A stretch of 64,000 bases of DNA from Lachnospiraceae bacterium (lineage in GTDB: Bacteria > Bacillota > Clostridia > Lachnospirales > Lachnospiraceae), in NCBI GenBank assembly GCA_029008875.1, contig JAQXJP010000035.1, positions 337,936 through 401,935 of the forward strand, given 5' to 3'. How positions within the stretch are numbered: position 1 is the first letter of the stretch; each line of letters starts with the position of its first letter. The notes under the pieces are model-generated. The model saw only the letters and a program-made list of their open reading frames with translations. It searched no databases and had not been told where the DNA came from. Both the position numbers and the translations under genes were made by a program. Of the stretch, positions 37,367-45,263 are shown piece after piece.

Positions 37367-37999
37367 ATGACAAAAAAACAACTGGCTCTAGCAGCCATTG
37401 AACGACTGAAAACCGAATATCCCGATTCCGGCTGTTCCCTGGATTATGATGACGCATGGAAGCTTCTGGTTTCCGTCCGTCTCGCCGCCCAGTGTACCGA
37501 CGCCAGAGTCAACGTTGTGGTGAGGGATCTATTCGCCAAATATCCTTCCATTGAAGCCTTGGCTGATGCGGATGTGAACGACATCGAAGCCATCGTCCAC
37601 CCATGCGGCCTTGGTAAAAGCAAAGCCAAAGATATCAGCGGATGTATGAAAATGCTCAAAGATGTATATGATAGTCATGTACCGGATACCATGGAGGATT
37701 TGCTAAAGCTTCCCGGCGTCGGAAGAAAAAGCGCCAATCTCATTCTCGGTGACATCTACGGCAAACCGGCAGTAGTCACAGATACTCACTGCATCCGGTT
37801 GTGCAATCGCATCGGCCTGGTATCCGAGAAGGAGCCCAAGAAGGTAGAGATGGCTCTGTGGAAGCTTCTTCCTCCGGAGGAAGCCAATGATTTTTGTCAT
37901 CGTCTGGTGGATCACGGAAGAGCCGTCTGCACTGCAAGAACCGCACCCTACTGTGATCGGTGCGTCTTGGCGGATATCTGCAAAAAGCGGATTTTGTAA
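37367..37999 (+). CDS. nth: Endonuclease III
   Basis: A 210-residue DNA glycosylase/AP lyase for oxidised pyrimidines in base-excision repair. The helix-hairpin-helix LPGVGRKSANLIL is followed by the catalytic Asp in VVTDTHCIRL. A [4Fe-4S] ligand set C-x6-C-x2-C-x5-C closes the protein (CTARTAPYCDRCVLADIC). The expected catalytic Lys is in the usual region (CGLGKSKAKDI). The ATG at 37367 follows GGGAGA. A CTGACA-17-TTATGC pair at 37286-37314 is a possible promoter. The glp operon begins about 50 nt after its stop. Confidence 0.95.
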   Translation: MTKKQLALAAIERLKTEYPDSGCSLDYDDAWKLLVSVRLAAQCTDARVNVVVRDLFAKYPSIEALADADVNDIEAIVHPCGLGKSKAKDISGCMKMLKDVYDSHVPDTMEDLLKLPGVGRKSANLILGDIYGKPAVVTDTHCIRLCNRIGLVSEKEPKKVEMALWKLLPPEEANDFCHRLVDHGRAVCTARTAPYCDRCVLADICKKRIL

Positions 38000-38027
38000 C
38001 AGGTTTTCATGACACTACATTTTCCCG

Positions 38028-38056
38028 TTGCGTTTCCCATAGGGCAGTGATATAAT
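38028..38056 (+). promoter_or_regulatory. Predicted promoter of the glycerol-3-phosphate operon
   Basis: TTGCGT (38028-38033), a 17-bp spacer and a perfect TATAAT (38051-38056). Initiation near 38063 would give a leader of about 110 nt containing the terminator at 38090-38142. Confidence 0.6.
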
Positions 38057-38089
38057 GACAATAACCGAACAGAGGAACCTAGAGACTAT

Positions 38090-38142
38090 GAGCAAAGGTA
38101 ATGAGCGAAAGAGTTTTCGCCTTATTTCTTTGCTCTTTTTTT
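38090..38142 (+). promoter_or_regulatory. Leader terminator of the glp operon (probable GlpP target)
   Basis: GAGCAAAG (38090-38097) pairs with CTTTGCTC (38128-38135), with an inner GCGAAA/TTTCGC stem (38105-38110 with 38115-38120). Seven T residues follow (38136-38142). It lies between a good promoter and the first gene, so it is an attenuator rather than a 3' end. In Bacillus, GlpP with glycerol 3-phosphate antiterminates a terminator of this kind before glpD; a glpP gene lies at 42437. Confidence 0.8.
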
Positions 38143-38172
38143 ATCCAAATTATGAGAGGAAGGGAAGAGAAT

Positions 38173-39651
38173 ATGTATGATGTAGCAATTATCGGAGCCG
38201 GCGTTGTGGGCAGTGCCATCGCGAGGGAACTATCCAAATACCGGGTCCGCGCATGTGTGATTGAGCGGGAGGAGGATGTGTGCTGCGGGACCTCCAAGGC
38301 CAACAGTGCCATTATCCATGCAGGTTTTGACGCCACACCGGGCACCCTGAAAGCCAAGCTCAACGTCCGCGGAAACGAGATGATGGACCAGTTGTCCAAG
38401 GATTTGGATTTTCCGTTCACCCGGAACGGCTCATTGGTGGTTTGCACCAAGGATCAGGATCCGGCGGGACTGCAACAACTGTTGGAAAAGGGCCTTGCAA
38501 ACGGTGTCCCCGAGCTTCGCATTCTAAATCGGGACGAGCTCATTCAAATGGAGCCAAACCTGGCAGATGAGGTGACAAGCGCACTGTATGCCCCAACCGG
38601 CGGCATTGTCTGCCCCTTCCATATGACCATCGCTTTTGCGGAAAATGCCAATATCAACGGCGTGGAATTTTTCCTCAATACGGAGGTCACCCAAATCGAA
38701 AAAACCTCCGGCGGTTACAAAATCACCGTAAACAAAAAAGCTACCGGTGCGGATGCCGCTGCCGGAAAGCCCGGTGAGACATCCGTCATTGATGCCAAAA
38801 CCGTGGTGAATGCCGCCGGTGTGTATGCGGATGTGTTCAACAATATGATTAGCGAAGAGAAGCTCCACATCACTCCCCGCAAGGGCGAGTACCTGCTTCT
38901 GGACAAAACCGCAGGCACCCATGTAAGCCATACCATTTTCCAGCTTCCGAGCAAAATGGGCAAGGGTGTTCTCGTAACTCCCACCGTTCACGGCAATCTT
39001 CTGGTCGGACCCACGGCAACGGATATTAACAATAAGGAAGGGGTCAATACCACCGCTGATGGACTTGAGTTTCTGTCCGTCACCGCTTCCCACAGCGTCA
39101 AGGATGTTCCTCTCCGCCAGGTGATCACTTCCTTCGCGGGGCTTCGGGCTCACGAGGACAACAATGACTTTATCATCGGGGAAGCTTCGGATGCGGAAGG
39201 CTTCTTCAACGCCGCTGGAATCGAGTCTCCGGGTCTCTCATCCGCCCCGGCCATCGGAGGGATGGTTGCCAAGCTTGTGGCGGATAAACTGGACCTTGCA
39301 CCAAATCCTGACTTTGTCGGTGTGCGGAAGGGCATCTTAAGACCTGACACCCTGAATATGGAGGAGCGCAACAAACTGATTCAGGCACAGCCCGCATACG
39401 GTAATATCATATGCCGCTGCGAGATGATTACCGAGGGCGAGATTATCGATGCCATCCATCGTCCGCTGGGCGCCCGCTCTCTGGATGCAGTGAAACGCCG
39501 CACCCGAACGGGAATGGGACGATGCCAGGCCGGGTTCTGTTCTCCCAGAACCATGGAAATATTGGAACGGGAAGTTCCAATGGCAATCGAAGACATCAGC
39601 AAAAATGGTGGAAAATCTGTTTTCATCGTTGGAAAAAACAAGCAGGTCTAG
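38173..39651 (+). CDS. GlpA-like FAD-dependent glycerol-3-phosphate dehydrogenase with BFD-type Fe-S domain
   Basis: A 492-residue flavoprotein. The N-terminal FAD-binding IIGAGVVGSAIARELSKY and DAO-family body are followed by a C-terminal [2Fe-2S] BFD-like domain with ICRCEM and RCQAGFC (C-x-C and C-x4-C). It resembles anaerobic glycerol-3-phosphate dehydrogenase subunit A as found in Clostridia, oxidising glycerol 3-phosphate to dihydroxyacetone phosphate. A GAGGAAGGGAAGAG stretch precedes the ATG at 38173. It is first in a three-gene operon and lies behind a leader terminator. Other 2-hydroxyacid substrates (as in LhgO relatives) remain possible. Confidence 0.87.
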   Translation: MYDVAIIGAGVVGSAIARELSKYRVRACVIEREEDVCCGTSKANSAIIHAGFDATPGTLKAKLNVRGNEMMDQLSKDLDFPFTRNGSLVVCTKDQDPAGLQQLLEKGLANGVPELRILNRDELIQMEPNLADEVTSALYAPTGGIVCPFHMTIAFAENANINGVEFFLNTEVTQIEKTSGGYKITVNKKATGADAAAGKPGETSVIDAKTVVNAAGVYADVFNNMISEEKLHITPRKGEYLLLDKTAGTHVSHTIFQLPSKMGKGVLVTPTVHGNLLVGPTATDINNKEGVNTTADGLEFLSVTASHSVKDVPLRQVITSFAGLRAHEDNNDFIIGEASDAEGFFNAAGIESPGLSSAPAIGGMVAKLVADKLDLAPNPDFVGVRKGILRPDTLNMEERNKLIQAQPAYGNIICRCEMITEGEIIDAIHRPLGARSLDAVKRRTRTGMGRCQAGFCSPRTMEILEREVPMAIEDISKNGGKSVFIVGKNKQV

Positions 39652-39661
39652 GAGGTTTGTT

Positions 39662-40924
39662 ATGAAAAATTATGATTTGGTAATTGTGGGTGGTGGTCCT
39701 GCCGGACTCGCCGCTGCTGTATCCGCAAGGGATCAGGGAATCGAAAGCATATTAATCATCGAGAGAGATAAAGAGCTGGGCGGAATTCTAAACCAGTGTA
39801 TTCACAACGGTTTCGGGCTCCACACCTTCAAGGAGGAGTTGACCGGTCCGGAATATGCCTCCCGCTTTGCGGACCAGGTGAGGGAGCGTCATATCGAGTA
39901 CAAACTAAACACCATGGTTATGGACATCTCCGGCAAAAAGGTGGTGACCGCCATGAACCGGGAGGACGGGTTATTCGAAATACAGGCCAAGGCCATTATC
40001 CTGGCCATGGGCTGCAGAGAGCGGAGCCGAGGTGCTCTCAACATCCCCGGGTATCGCCCAGCCGGCATCTACTCCGCCGGCACCGCACAACGCCTGGTTA
40101 ATATGGAAGGATACATGCCGGGCAAAAAAGTGGTCATTCTGGGATCCGGTGACATTGGGCTGATCATGGCCCGCCGTATGACCTTGGAGGGTGCAAAGGT
40201 GGAGGTTGTGGCCGAGCTTATGCCATACTCCGGCGGTTTGAAGCGCAATATCGTGCAGTGTCTGGATGATTTTGGCATCCCTCTGAAATTAAGCCACACA
40301 GTGGTAGACATTGAGGGAAAAGAACGGGTGGAGGCGGTTACCATCGCACAGGTGGGTCCGGACCGCAAGCCCATTCCGGGAACCGAAATCCGTTATGAAT
40401 GCGACACGCTGCTTCTCTCCTGCGGACTTCTCCCGGAGAATGAGTTGAGCCGCAGTGCCGGGGTGGAGCTCTCCCCCGTCACCTCGGGGCCCATTGTAAA
40501 TGACAGCCTTGAGACAAACATTGAGGGCGTGTTCGCCTGTGGCAATGTGCTTCATGTACACGACTTGGTGGACTATGTCTCCCAGGAGGCAACCGCTGCC
40601 GGAAAAAACGCTGCCAAATACATCATAAATGGAAAAAATGCAGATGCTAAAGTGGTTGAGATTGTTCCGGAGGGCGGTGTGCGCTACACGGTACCCAAGT
40701 ACGTTCGCCCCACCGAGATGGAGGATTCCCTCACCATCCGGTTCCGGGTGGGTAATGTATACAAGAATTGCCAGATTGTCACTTATCTGGATGATGAGCC
40801 CATTCTGAAGCGGAAACGTCCGGTTATGGCTCCCGGAGAGATGGAGCAGATTGTTCTGTCCAAGGAAAAGTTAGGGGAATATCCAAACCTCAGACAGATT
40901 ACAATTCGGATTGAAGAATGTTAA
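39662..40924 (+). CDS. NAD(P)/FAD-dependent oxidoreductase (GlpB-like partner)
   Basis: A 420-residue pyridine nucleotide-disulfide-type flavoprotein. VIVGGGPAGLAAAVSARDQG binds FAD at the N terminus, ILGSGDIGLIMARRM is a second nucleotide-binding motif, and GVFACGNVLHVHDLVDYVSQ is the conserved late FAD contact. It has no redox-active CxxC in the usual place. In this conserved three-gene set it probably passes electrons from the GlpA-like subunit to a carrier. GGAGG sets the ATG at 39662, 10 nt after the previous gene. Confidence 0.87.
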   Translation: MKNYDLVIVGGGPAGLAAAVSARDQGIESILIIERDKELGGILNQCIHNGFGLHTFKEELTGPEYASRFADQVRERHIEYKLNTMVMDISGKKVVTAMNREDGLFEIQAKAIILAMGCRERSRGALNIPGYRPAGIYSAGTAQRLVNMEGYMPGKKVVILGSGDIGLIMARRMTLEGAKVEVVAELMPYSGGLKRNIVQCLDDFGIPLKLSHTVVDIEGKERVEAVTIAQVGPDRKPIPGTEIRYECDTLLLSCGLLPENELSRSAGVELSPVTSGPIVNDSLETNIEGVFACGNVLHVHDLVDYVSQEATAAGKNAAKYIINGKNADAKVVEIVPEGGVRYTVPKYVRPTEMEDSLTIRFRVGNVYKNCQIVTYLDDEPILKRKRPVMAPGEMEQIVLSKEKLGEYPNLRQITIRIEEC

Positions 40925-40954
40925 TCCTCGCATCAGTTTTTCAGAAAGGAATGT

Positions 40955-41332
40955 ATGAAGATGGAAACAAAAAATTTGACCTGCATCGGCTGCCCTCTGG
41001 GCTGCTCTGTCACAGTGGAAATAGAAGATGGTCAAGTCTCCCGGGTAACAGGAAATACCTGCCCACGGGGTGACGCATATGCCCGCAAGGAGGTGACCAA
41101 TCCCACTCGAATTGTCACCTCCACGGTTCGCGTATCCGGAGGAAAGGACCTGATGGTATCCTGCAAGACCAAGGAGGATATCCCCAAGGACAAAATTTTT
41201 GCGGTTACCAAAGCTCTGGAAGGGCTCTGTGTTCCCGCCCCTGTCCACATTGGGGATGTGCTGCTCCCCGATGTGGCCGGAACCGGTGTGGCAATTGTGG
41301 CAACCAAAAATGTGGAATCCGCGGAAAAATAA
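40955..41332 (+). CDS. DUF1667 cysteine-rich protein (third subunit of the glp set)
   Basis: A 125-residue protein of DUF1667. It opens with a cysteine cluster, CIGCPLGCSV, followed by NTCPRGDAYA, a likely iron-sulfur or metal site. The C-terminal half is a small conserved domain (VPAPVHIGDVLLPDVAGTGV). It regularly follows GlpA/GlpB-like flavoproteins in Clostridia, and so probably substitutes for GlpC or stabilises the complex; this is inferred from context. AAAGGA lies just before the start. Confidence 0.87.
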   Translation: MKMETKNLTCIGCPLGCSVTVEIEDGQVSRVTGNTCPRGDAYARKEVTNPTRIVTSTVRVSGGKDLMVSCKTKEDIPKDKIFAVTKALEGLCVPAPVHIGDVLLPDVAGTGVAIVATKNVESAEK

Positions 41333-41355
41333 ATATTGTGTCATAAAATAAAACG

Positions 41356-41393
41356 ACCCCCAATCGTCAAATCGCAATCTGACTTTTGGGGGT
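41356..41393. terminator. Bidirectional terminator between glp operon and degV
   Basis: ACCCCCAA (41356-41363) pairs with TTGGGGGT (41386-41393), with T-rich sequence on both exits, between convergent genes. Confidence 0.75.
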
Positions 41394-41413
41394 ACTTTCT
41401 TTTCTGTTCTATT

Positions 41414-42265
41414 CTATTGCTTCGCAAAGAATGCTACCGCGATGGCTCCCGGTCCCACATGGGTACCGATGGCACATCCGATGGAGCTTATGGGAAGTTC
41501 CTCCTTCGGCATATCGTATAATTCCTTGCTGTCCTCGATGTACTTTTGGAGCAATGCATCGGAAAGTCCGCTGTAACCCAGACAGATCGGATCGCTAAAA
41601 CGGATACCGCCTGCATTTTTTACCATCTCTTTGAGCATATTATTTCCATTCTTGGAGCCGCGGGCTTTTCCAAGTACCACGACCTCCCCATCTTCGATGG
41701 CGATTACCGGCTTGATGGAGAGCAGAGAACCGGCCATTGCTACCGCAGCGGAAATTCTTCCGCCCTTCTTCAAGTATTCCAGCGTATCCAAAAGTGCAAT
41801 CAGCTTAATATTATTCTTTTCCCGGTTGAGAATCTCCGCAATCTCAGGAGCACTCTTGCCCTCATCCCGGAGCCGAACTGCCATCTCAACCAAAATCCGC
41901 TGTCCGATACACACATTATTGCTATCCACCACCGTGATGCAATCCTCATAGTCCTCCAGCGCAATATTGGCGCTCTGGTAACATCCGGACAATTTGGAAG
42001 ACAGTGTGATGCATACAGCAGTGTCTCCTGCTTCCTTTATCTCTTCATATTTCGCCTCATACTCAAAGGGAGGAACCTGGCTGGTAGTCGGCATCTTCTC
42101 GGATTCAATTAATTTCTCGAAAAACTGGTCGTGACTCATGGTCACACCATCCAAGAATTCCTCATCCCCGAACATAGTCTTAATCGGTAAAATCTCAACG
42201 TTCCATTTCTGTGCCAACTCCGGTACAATATCACACCCGGAATCGGAAATAATTCTTACTGCCAT
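41414..42265 (-). CDS. DegV family fatty-acid-binding protein (FakB type)
   Basis: A 283-residue DegV-fold protein that binds a fatty acid; in the FakA/FakB system it presents the acid for phosphorylation before phospholipid synthesis. Seen are the opening IISDSGCDIVPELA, TSQVPPFEYEAKYEEI, TLSSKLSGCYQSA and the C-terminal CAIGTHVGPGAIAVAF, all family blocks. No fakA is in the window. AAGGAG lies before the ATG at 42265. The promoter is flanked by two palindromes resembling FabT operators, which fits a lipid role. Confidence 0.9.
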   Translation of the reverse strand: MAVRIISDSGCDIVPELAQKWNVEILPIKTMFGDEEFLDGVTMSHDQFFEKLIESEKMPTTSQVPPFEYEAKYEEIKEAGDTAVCITLSSKLSGCYQSANIALEDYEDCITVVDSNNVCIGQRILVEMAVRLRDEGKSAPEIAEILNREKNNIKLIALLDTLEYLKKGGRISAAVAMAGSLLSIKPVIAIEDGEVVVLGKARGSKNGNNMLKEMVKNAGGIRFSDPICLGYSGLSDALLQKYIEDSKELYDMPKEELPISSIGCAIGTHVGPGAIAVAFFAKQ

Positions 42266-42303
42266 AAATCTCCTTATCTGTCGTCCCATCGACCATAAAA
42301 TAT

Positions 42304-42357
42304 TTTGACAATCAAACTACTTTTTGGAGTATACTACGATTTATTTTGATTGTCAAA
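42304..42357 (-). promoter_or_regulatory. degV promoter with two FabT-like operators
   Basis: Minus strand: TTGACA (42356-42351), a 17-bp spacer and TATACT (42333-42328). Two palindromes, TTTGATTGTCAAA (42345-42357) and TTTGACAATCAAA (42304-42316), are reverse complements of each other; one covers the -35 and the other lies just after the start site. Both resemble the streptococcal FabT site (TTTGATTATCAAA core). Operator identity is inferred. Confidence 0.6.
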
Positions 42358-42376
42358 CTATTTTTCAAAAGCGCTT

Positions 42377-42405
42377 TTGACTGACTTCCACACCTATGCT
42401 ATGAT
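42377..42405 (+). promoter_or_regulatory. Predicted glpP promoter
   Basis: TTGACT (42377-42382), a 17-bp spacer and TATGAT (42400-42405), 31 nt before the glpP ATG. Confidence 0.55.
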
Positions 42406-42436
42406 GAGAATAGTTTATACAAATGCGGAGGATTTT

Positions 42437-43003
42437 ATGAAGAAAGAATTCAAAGAGGCATTGGAAGATTCTCCCATCATCGCCGCCATCAAGGACGATG
42501 AAGGATTGAAAAAATGCAAGGAAAGTGACAGCCGTGTCGTCTTTATCCTCTATGGGGACATCTGTAACATTGCGGATATCGTAAACGAGGTAAAGGAATG
42601 CGGAAAAATCGCGATGGTGCATCTGGATCTGATCAACGGTTTAAGTTCCAAGGAAATTGCCGTGGATTTCATCCACAAATACACAAAGGCGGACGGTATC
42701 ATCACCACAAAGCCCACTCTGATTAAGCGGGCAAGAGAATTGTCTCTCTATACGATTCTTCGCCTCTTTGTCATTGATTCCATGGCCTATGAGAACATTG
42801 AGCGCCAGCTGAAAAGCTCCCGCCCGGATCTGATTGAAATTCTCCCTGCCCTGATGCCCAAAGTGGTGGCAAAAATCTGTAAGTTGTCCTCCACGCCGGT
42901 TATTGCAGGTGGGCTGGTTTCCGAGAAGGAAGATGTTATGGAACTCCTCCATGCCGGAGTCATCAGTGTATCCTCCACGAATCCGCAAATATGGTTTGTG
43001 TAA
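42437..43003 (+). CDS. glpP: Glycerol-3-phosphate-responsive antiterminator GlpP
   Basis: A 188-residue regulator of the GlpP family, a TIM-barrel-like RNA-binding protein. In Bacillus it binds glycerol 3-phosphate and prevents termination in the glpD leader. Typical blocks are VFILYGDICNIADIV, HLDLINGLSSKEIAVDFI, GIITTKPTLIKRARE and PVIAGGLVSEKEDV. GGAGGATTTT precedes the ATG at 42437. Its obvious target is the terminator at 38090-38142 before the glycerol-3-phosphate dehydrogenase genes. It is divergent from degV and monocistronic. Confidence 0.93.
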   Translation: MKKEFKEALEDSPIIAAIKDDEGLKKCKESDSRVVFILYGDICNIADIVNEVKECGKIAMVHLDLINGLSSKEIAVDFIHKYTKADGIITTKPTLIKRARELSLYTILRLFVIDSMAYENIERQLKSSRPDLIEILPALMPKVVAKICKLSSTPVIAGGLVSEKEDVMELLHAGVISVSSTNPQIWFV

Positions 43004-43023
43004 TCGTTCTTTTTATTTCACGT

Positions 43024-43062
43024 GAAAAGACCCCGCTGTCGTCCGACAGACGGGGTCTTTTC
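43024..43062 (+). terminator. Terminator after glpP
   Basis: A 12-bp stem (43024-43035 with 43051-43062) stacked on CTGTCG/CGACAG with a 2-nt loop, then TTTTC. It is A-tract flanked, so it may work in both directions. Confidence 0.85.
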
Positions 43063-43220
43063 GAGGAGTTTAGTTATGAAAATGTTTATAAATAAAAAGG
43101 GAATTTGTTCAAAGGGTTTTTCCCTTTGACAATGATTAGTATATGCACAATTTGTGTCCATAATATGTCCATTTTCAAAAAGCTTTATAAAAATCTTCCT
43201 ATAAAAAATTTATAAATCGT

Positions 43221-44018
43221 TTATTTTTTCTCCAACAATTTCCTGCACAGAGCAATCTTCTGTTCTTTTGCTTCCCCGCTCAAACTGTTGTCGAATACTA
43301 CCGTTCCCTCCGTTTCCGCATCGGTGAGCAATCCGGCCTCCTCCAGCCGCCTTCTCATTTCCCTTGCAGTGCCTTCGCCTCCATCAAAGATAGCCACCTC
43401 ACTGCCAAGTATTTCCTGTACCATATCTTTTACAAAGGGATAGTGGGTACATCCCAACACCACAGAATTCACCGGATGAATCGTGTACTCATAGAGAAGT
43501 TCTGTCAGATATCTGCGCAGATCCTCCCCCTCCAAATCTCCCCGCTCCACAAAATCCATAAGTCCCGGACACGGAAGCGGAATGATTTCTCCCCGGTCAC
43601 TGTACTTTGCGATCAGCTGCTTTAATTTCTCTTCCCGAATGGTCATGGGAGTTGCCATAACCAGCACCCGGGGATTCTCCATACAGGTGGCCGCCGGTTT
43701 TACCGCAGGCTCAATCCCCACAATGGGAATCTGTGGGAATTCCTCACGAAGCACCCTCACCGCTGCACTTGTGGCCGTGTTGCAGGCTACCACAAGCCCC
43801 TTGGCGCCTCTTTGGAACAATTCCTCCGCGTGTGCTCTGGTCAGACTTCGCACCTGTTCCAAGGTTTTTGTCCCATAGGGCGCATGCAAGCTGTCCCCGT
43901 AATATATGTAATTTTCCCGGGGCATAATTTTGATCAGTTCCTTGAGAACGCTGATTCCACCAACGCCGGAATCAAATACCCCGATGGGGGCATTTTTCTT
44001 TAATTGAATCTGCTCCAA
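43221..44018 (-). CDS. murI: Glutamate racemase
   Basis: A 265-residue cofactor-independent enzyme supplying D-glutamate for peptidoglycan. The two catalytic cysteines are present, in VVACNTATSAAVRVL and VLGCTHYPFVKD, with the N-terminal IGVFDSGVGGISVLKEL. The start appears to be TTG at 44018 with AAGGAG 7 nt before it; the next in-frame ATG would remove the conserved N terminus. It stands alone. The 217-nt stretch between it and glpP holds the glpP terminator and nothing else recognisable. Confidence 0.95.
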   Translation of the reverse strand: MEQIQLKKNAPIGVFDSGVGGISVLKELIKIMPRENYIYYGDSLHAPYGTKTLEQVRSLTRAHAEELFQRGAKGLVVACNTATSAAVRVLREEFPQIPIVGIEPAVKPAATCMENPRVLVMATPMTIREEKLKQLIAKYSDRGEIIPLPCPGLMDFVERGDLEGEDLRRYLTELLYEYTIHPVNSVVLGCTHYPFVKDMVQEILGSEVAIFDGGEGTAREMRRRLEEAGLLTDAETEGTVVFDNSLSGEAKEQKIALCRKLLEKK

Positions 44019-44044
44019 ATAATCAACTCCTTTTCCTGGGATTG

Positions 44045-44074
44045 TTGAAAATAATATTCCTTCTATGCTATAAT
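44045..44074 (+). promoter_or_regulatory. Predicted promoter of the YvyF-like gene
   Basis: TTGAAA (44045-44050), an 18-bp spacer and TATAAT (44069-44074), 41 nt before the ATG. Confidence 0.55.
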
Positions 44075-44114
44075 TACTGTGTCGCTATTGCTCGTAATTA
44101 ATGGAGGGACCATT

Positions 44115-44561
44115 ATGCTTGAACGCGAAAAACAAGGGCTCTTCGGCACCATCAACCAGTGTAAGTCCTGCGGAAAACGTCTTCCGTTGAGTTATAAGGA
44201 CGACTACTGCCCTGCATGTCTGGATATGATGCTTCTTCAGGAAGTCAAAGAATATATCCGCAAGAATGATGTTAATGAATACCAGGTTGCTGAACACTTT
44301 GGAATCCCCCTCCGACAGGTCAAGGAATGGATTCGTGAAGGACGCATTGAATATCGCGTGAAATCGGGAGATTCCTCCGGCACCATCAATAGCATCTTCT
44401 GCCAGAATTGCGGTTCCGGAATCAATTTCGGCACCTTGTGTCCCAAATGTCTGAACGCCCTCAACCGTTCCAAGCAGCGTGGCTTTGCTGTGGGAACACC
44501 AACCTCCCACGGTTCTTCCGATCGTATGCACTACTTGGATTCCCGGGAGGATGATATGTAA
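44115..44561 (+). CDS. YvyF-like zinc-ribbon/helix-turn-helix protein
   Basis: A 148-residue protein: an N-terminal zinc ribbon (CKSCGKRLP...CPAC), a MerR-like helix-turn-helix (YQVAEHFGIPLRQVKEWI, about residues 57-75), and a second zinc ribbon (CQNCG...CPKC). It resembles the flagellar-region protein YvyF (TIGR03826), which is encoded with flgM in Bacillus. No flagellar genes are nearby, so the role here is unclear. GGAGGG lies before the ATG at 44115. Confidence 0.7.
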   Translation: MLEREKQGLFGTINQCKSCGKRLPLSYKDDYCPACLDMMLLQEVKEYIRKNDVNEYQVAEHFGIPLRQVKEWIREGRIEYRVKSGDSSGTINSIFCQNCGSGINFGTLCPKCLNALNRSKQRGFAVGTPTSHGSSDRMHYLDSREDDM

Positions 44562-44628
44562 GAACACAATTCCTGATATGTAATATGCTTTTTCACAGAA
44601 AAGATGCACAGCTTGCGCTGTGCATTTT

Positions 44629-45135
44629 CTATGCCTCCTGACGACGAACAACCTTGGCGGAATACTTTGTGCAGACTGCATCCAAGTATTTATCATCCGG
44701 CTCAAACTTGATCATCTCAATCGCCTCGCCCTTTTTGCGGACAAGCACATAGTAGGGCGTTCCCTTTAAACCCGATGTATAATTATAAGTCTTGATGGAG
44801 GAATCCTTCTCGTACTTATATACGCTGCGATCCCCTGCCGGTGCAATCTGAATGACATCATCCATGGTAAACACCTGCAATCTCTTGCGGCGGCTCTTAT
44901 TCATGACCTTGGCAAATCTGCACTCCCCGTCAAAATAGGAATACTCAAATTCCTTGTTGGTGCGAAATTGAAAAAAATAAAACAGACCGAACGCCACAAC
45001 CGAAAGAGTGAGCATCATCAGATTGCCGGTACACACCAAAAGCAGAAATACAATTCCCAGAGCCAAAAATAAACTGGCAAGAAGAATTGTTGCCACGGAT
45101 TTTTTCTTTGCAACCAAAACATATACTTCAAACAT
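44629..45135 (-). CDS. DUF6106-like two-segment membrane protein
   Basis: A 168-residue protein with two adjacent N-terminal membrane segments (about residues 15-55) and a soluble cytoplasmic domain of about 100 residues. It resembles the DUF6106 family I recall from Lachnospiraceae. No function is known. The start could be ATG at 45135 (AAGGAG, 9-nt spacing) or TTG at 45138. It is convergent with the YvyF-like gene. The 67-nt gap between them contains a TGCACAGCTTGCGCTGTGCA hairpin (44603-44622) that may terminate both. Confidence 0.65.
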   Translation of the reverse strand: MFEVYVLVAKKKSVATILLASLFLALGIVFLLLVCTGNLMMLTLSVVAFGLFYFFQFRTNKEFEYSYFDGECRFAKVMNKSRRKRLQVFTMDDVIQIAPAGDRSVYKYEKDSSIKTYNYTSGLKGTPYYVLVRKKGEAIEMIKFEPDDKYLDAVCTKYSAKVVRRQEA

Positions 45136-45263
45136 CAATCCTATCTCCTTTGCAAAAACGATAAAAACATTATATCTCTATTTGTTCCAATTTTCTATAA
45201 GATTATAGATTTTTCATATTTTATCCGCTACAATAAATACATATCTTTCTTGGGGAGGTTTCT

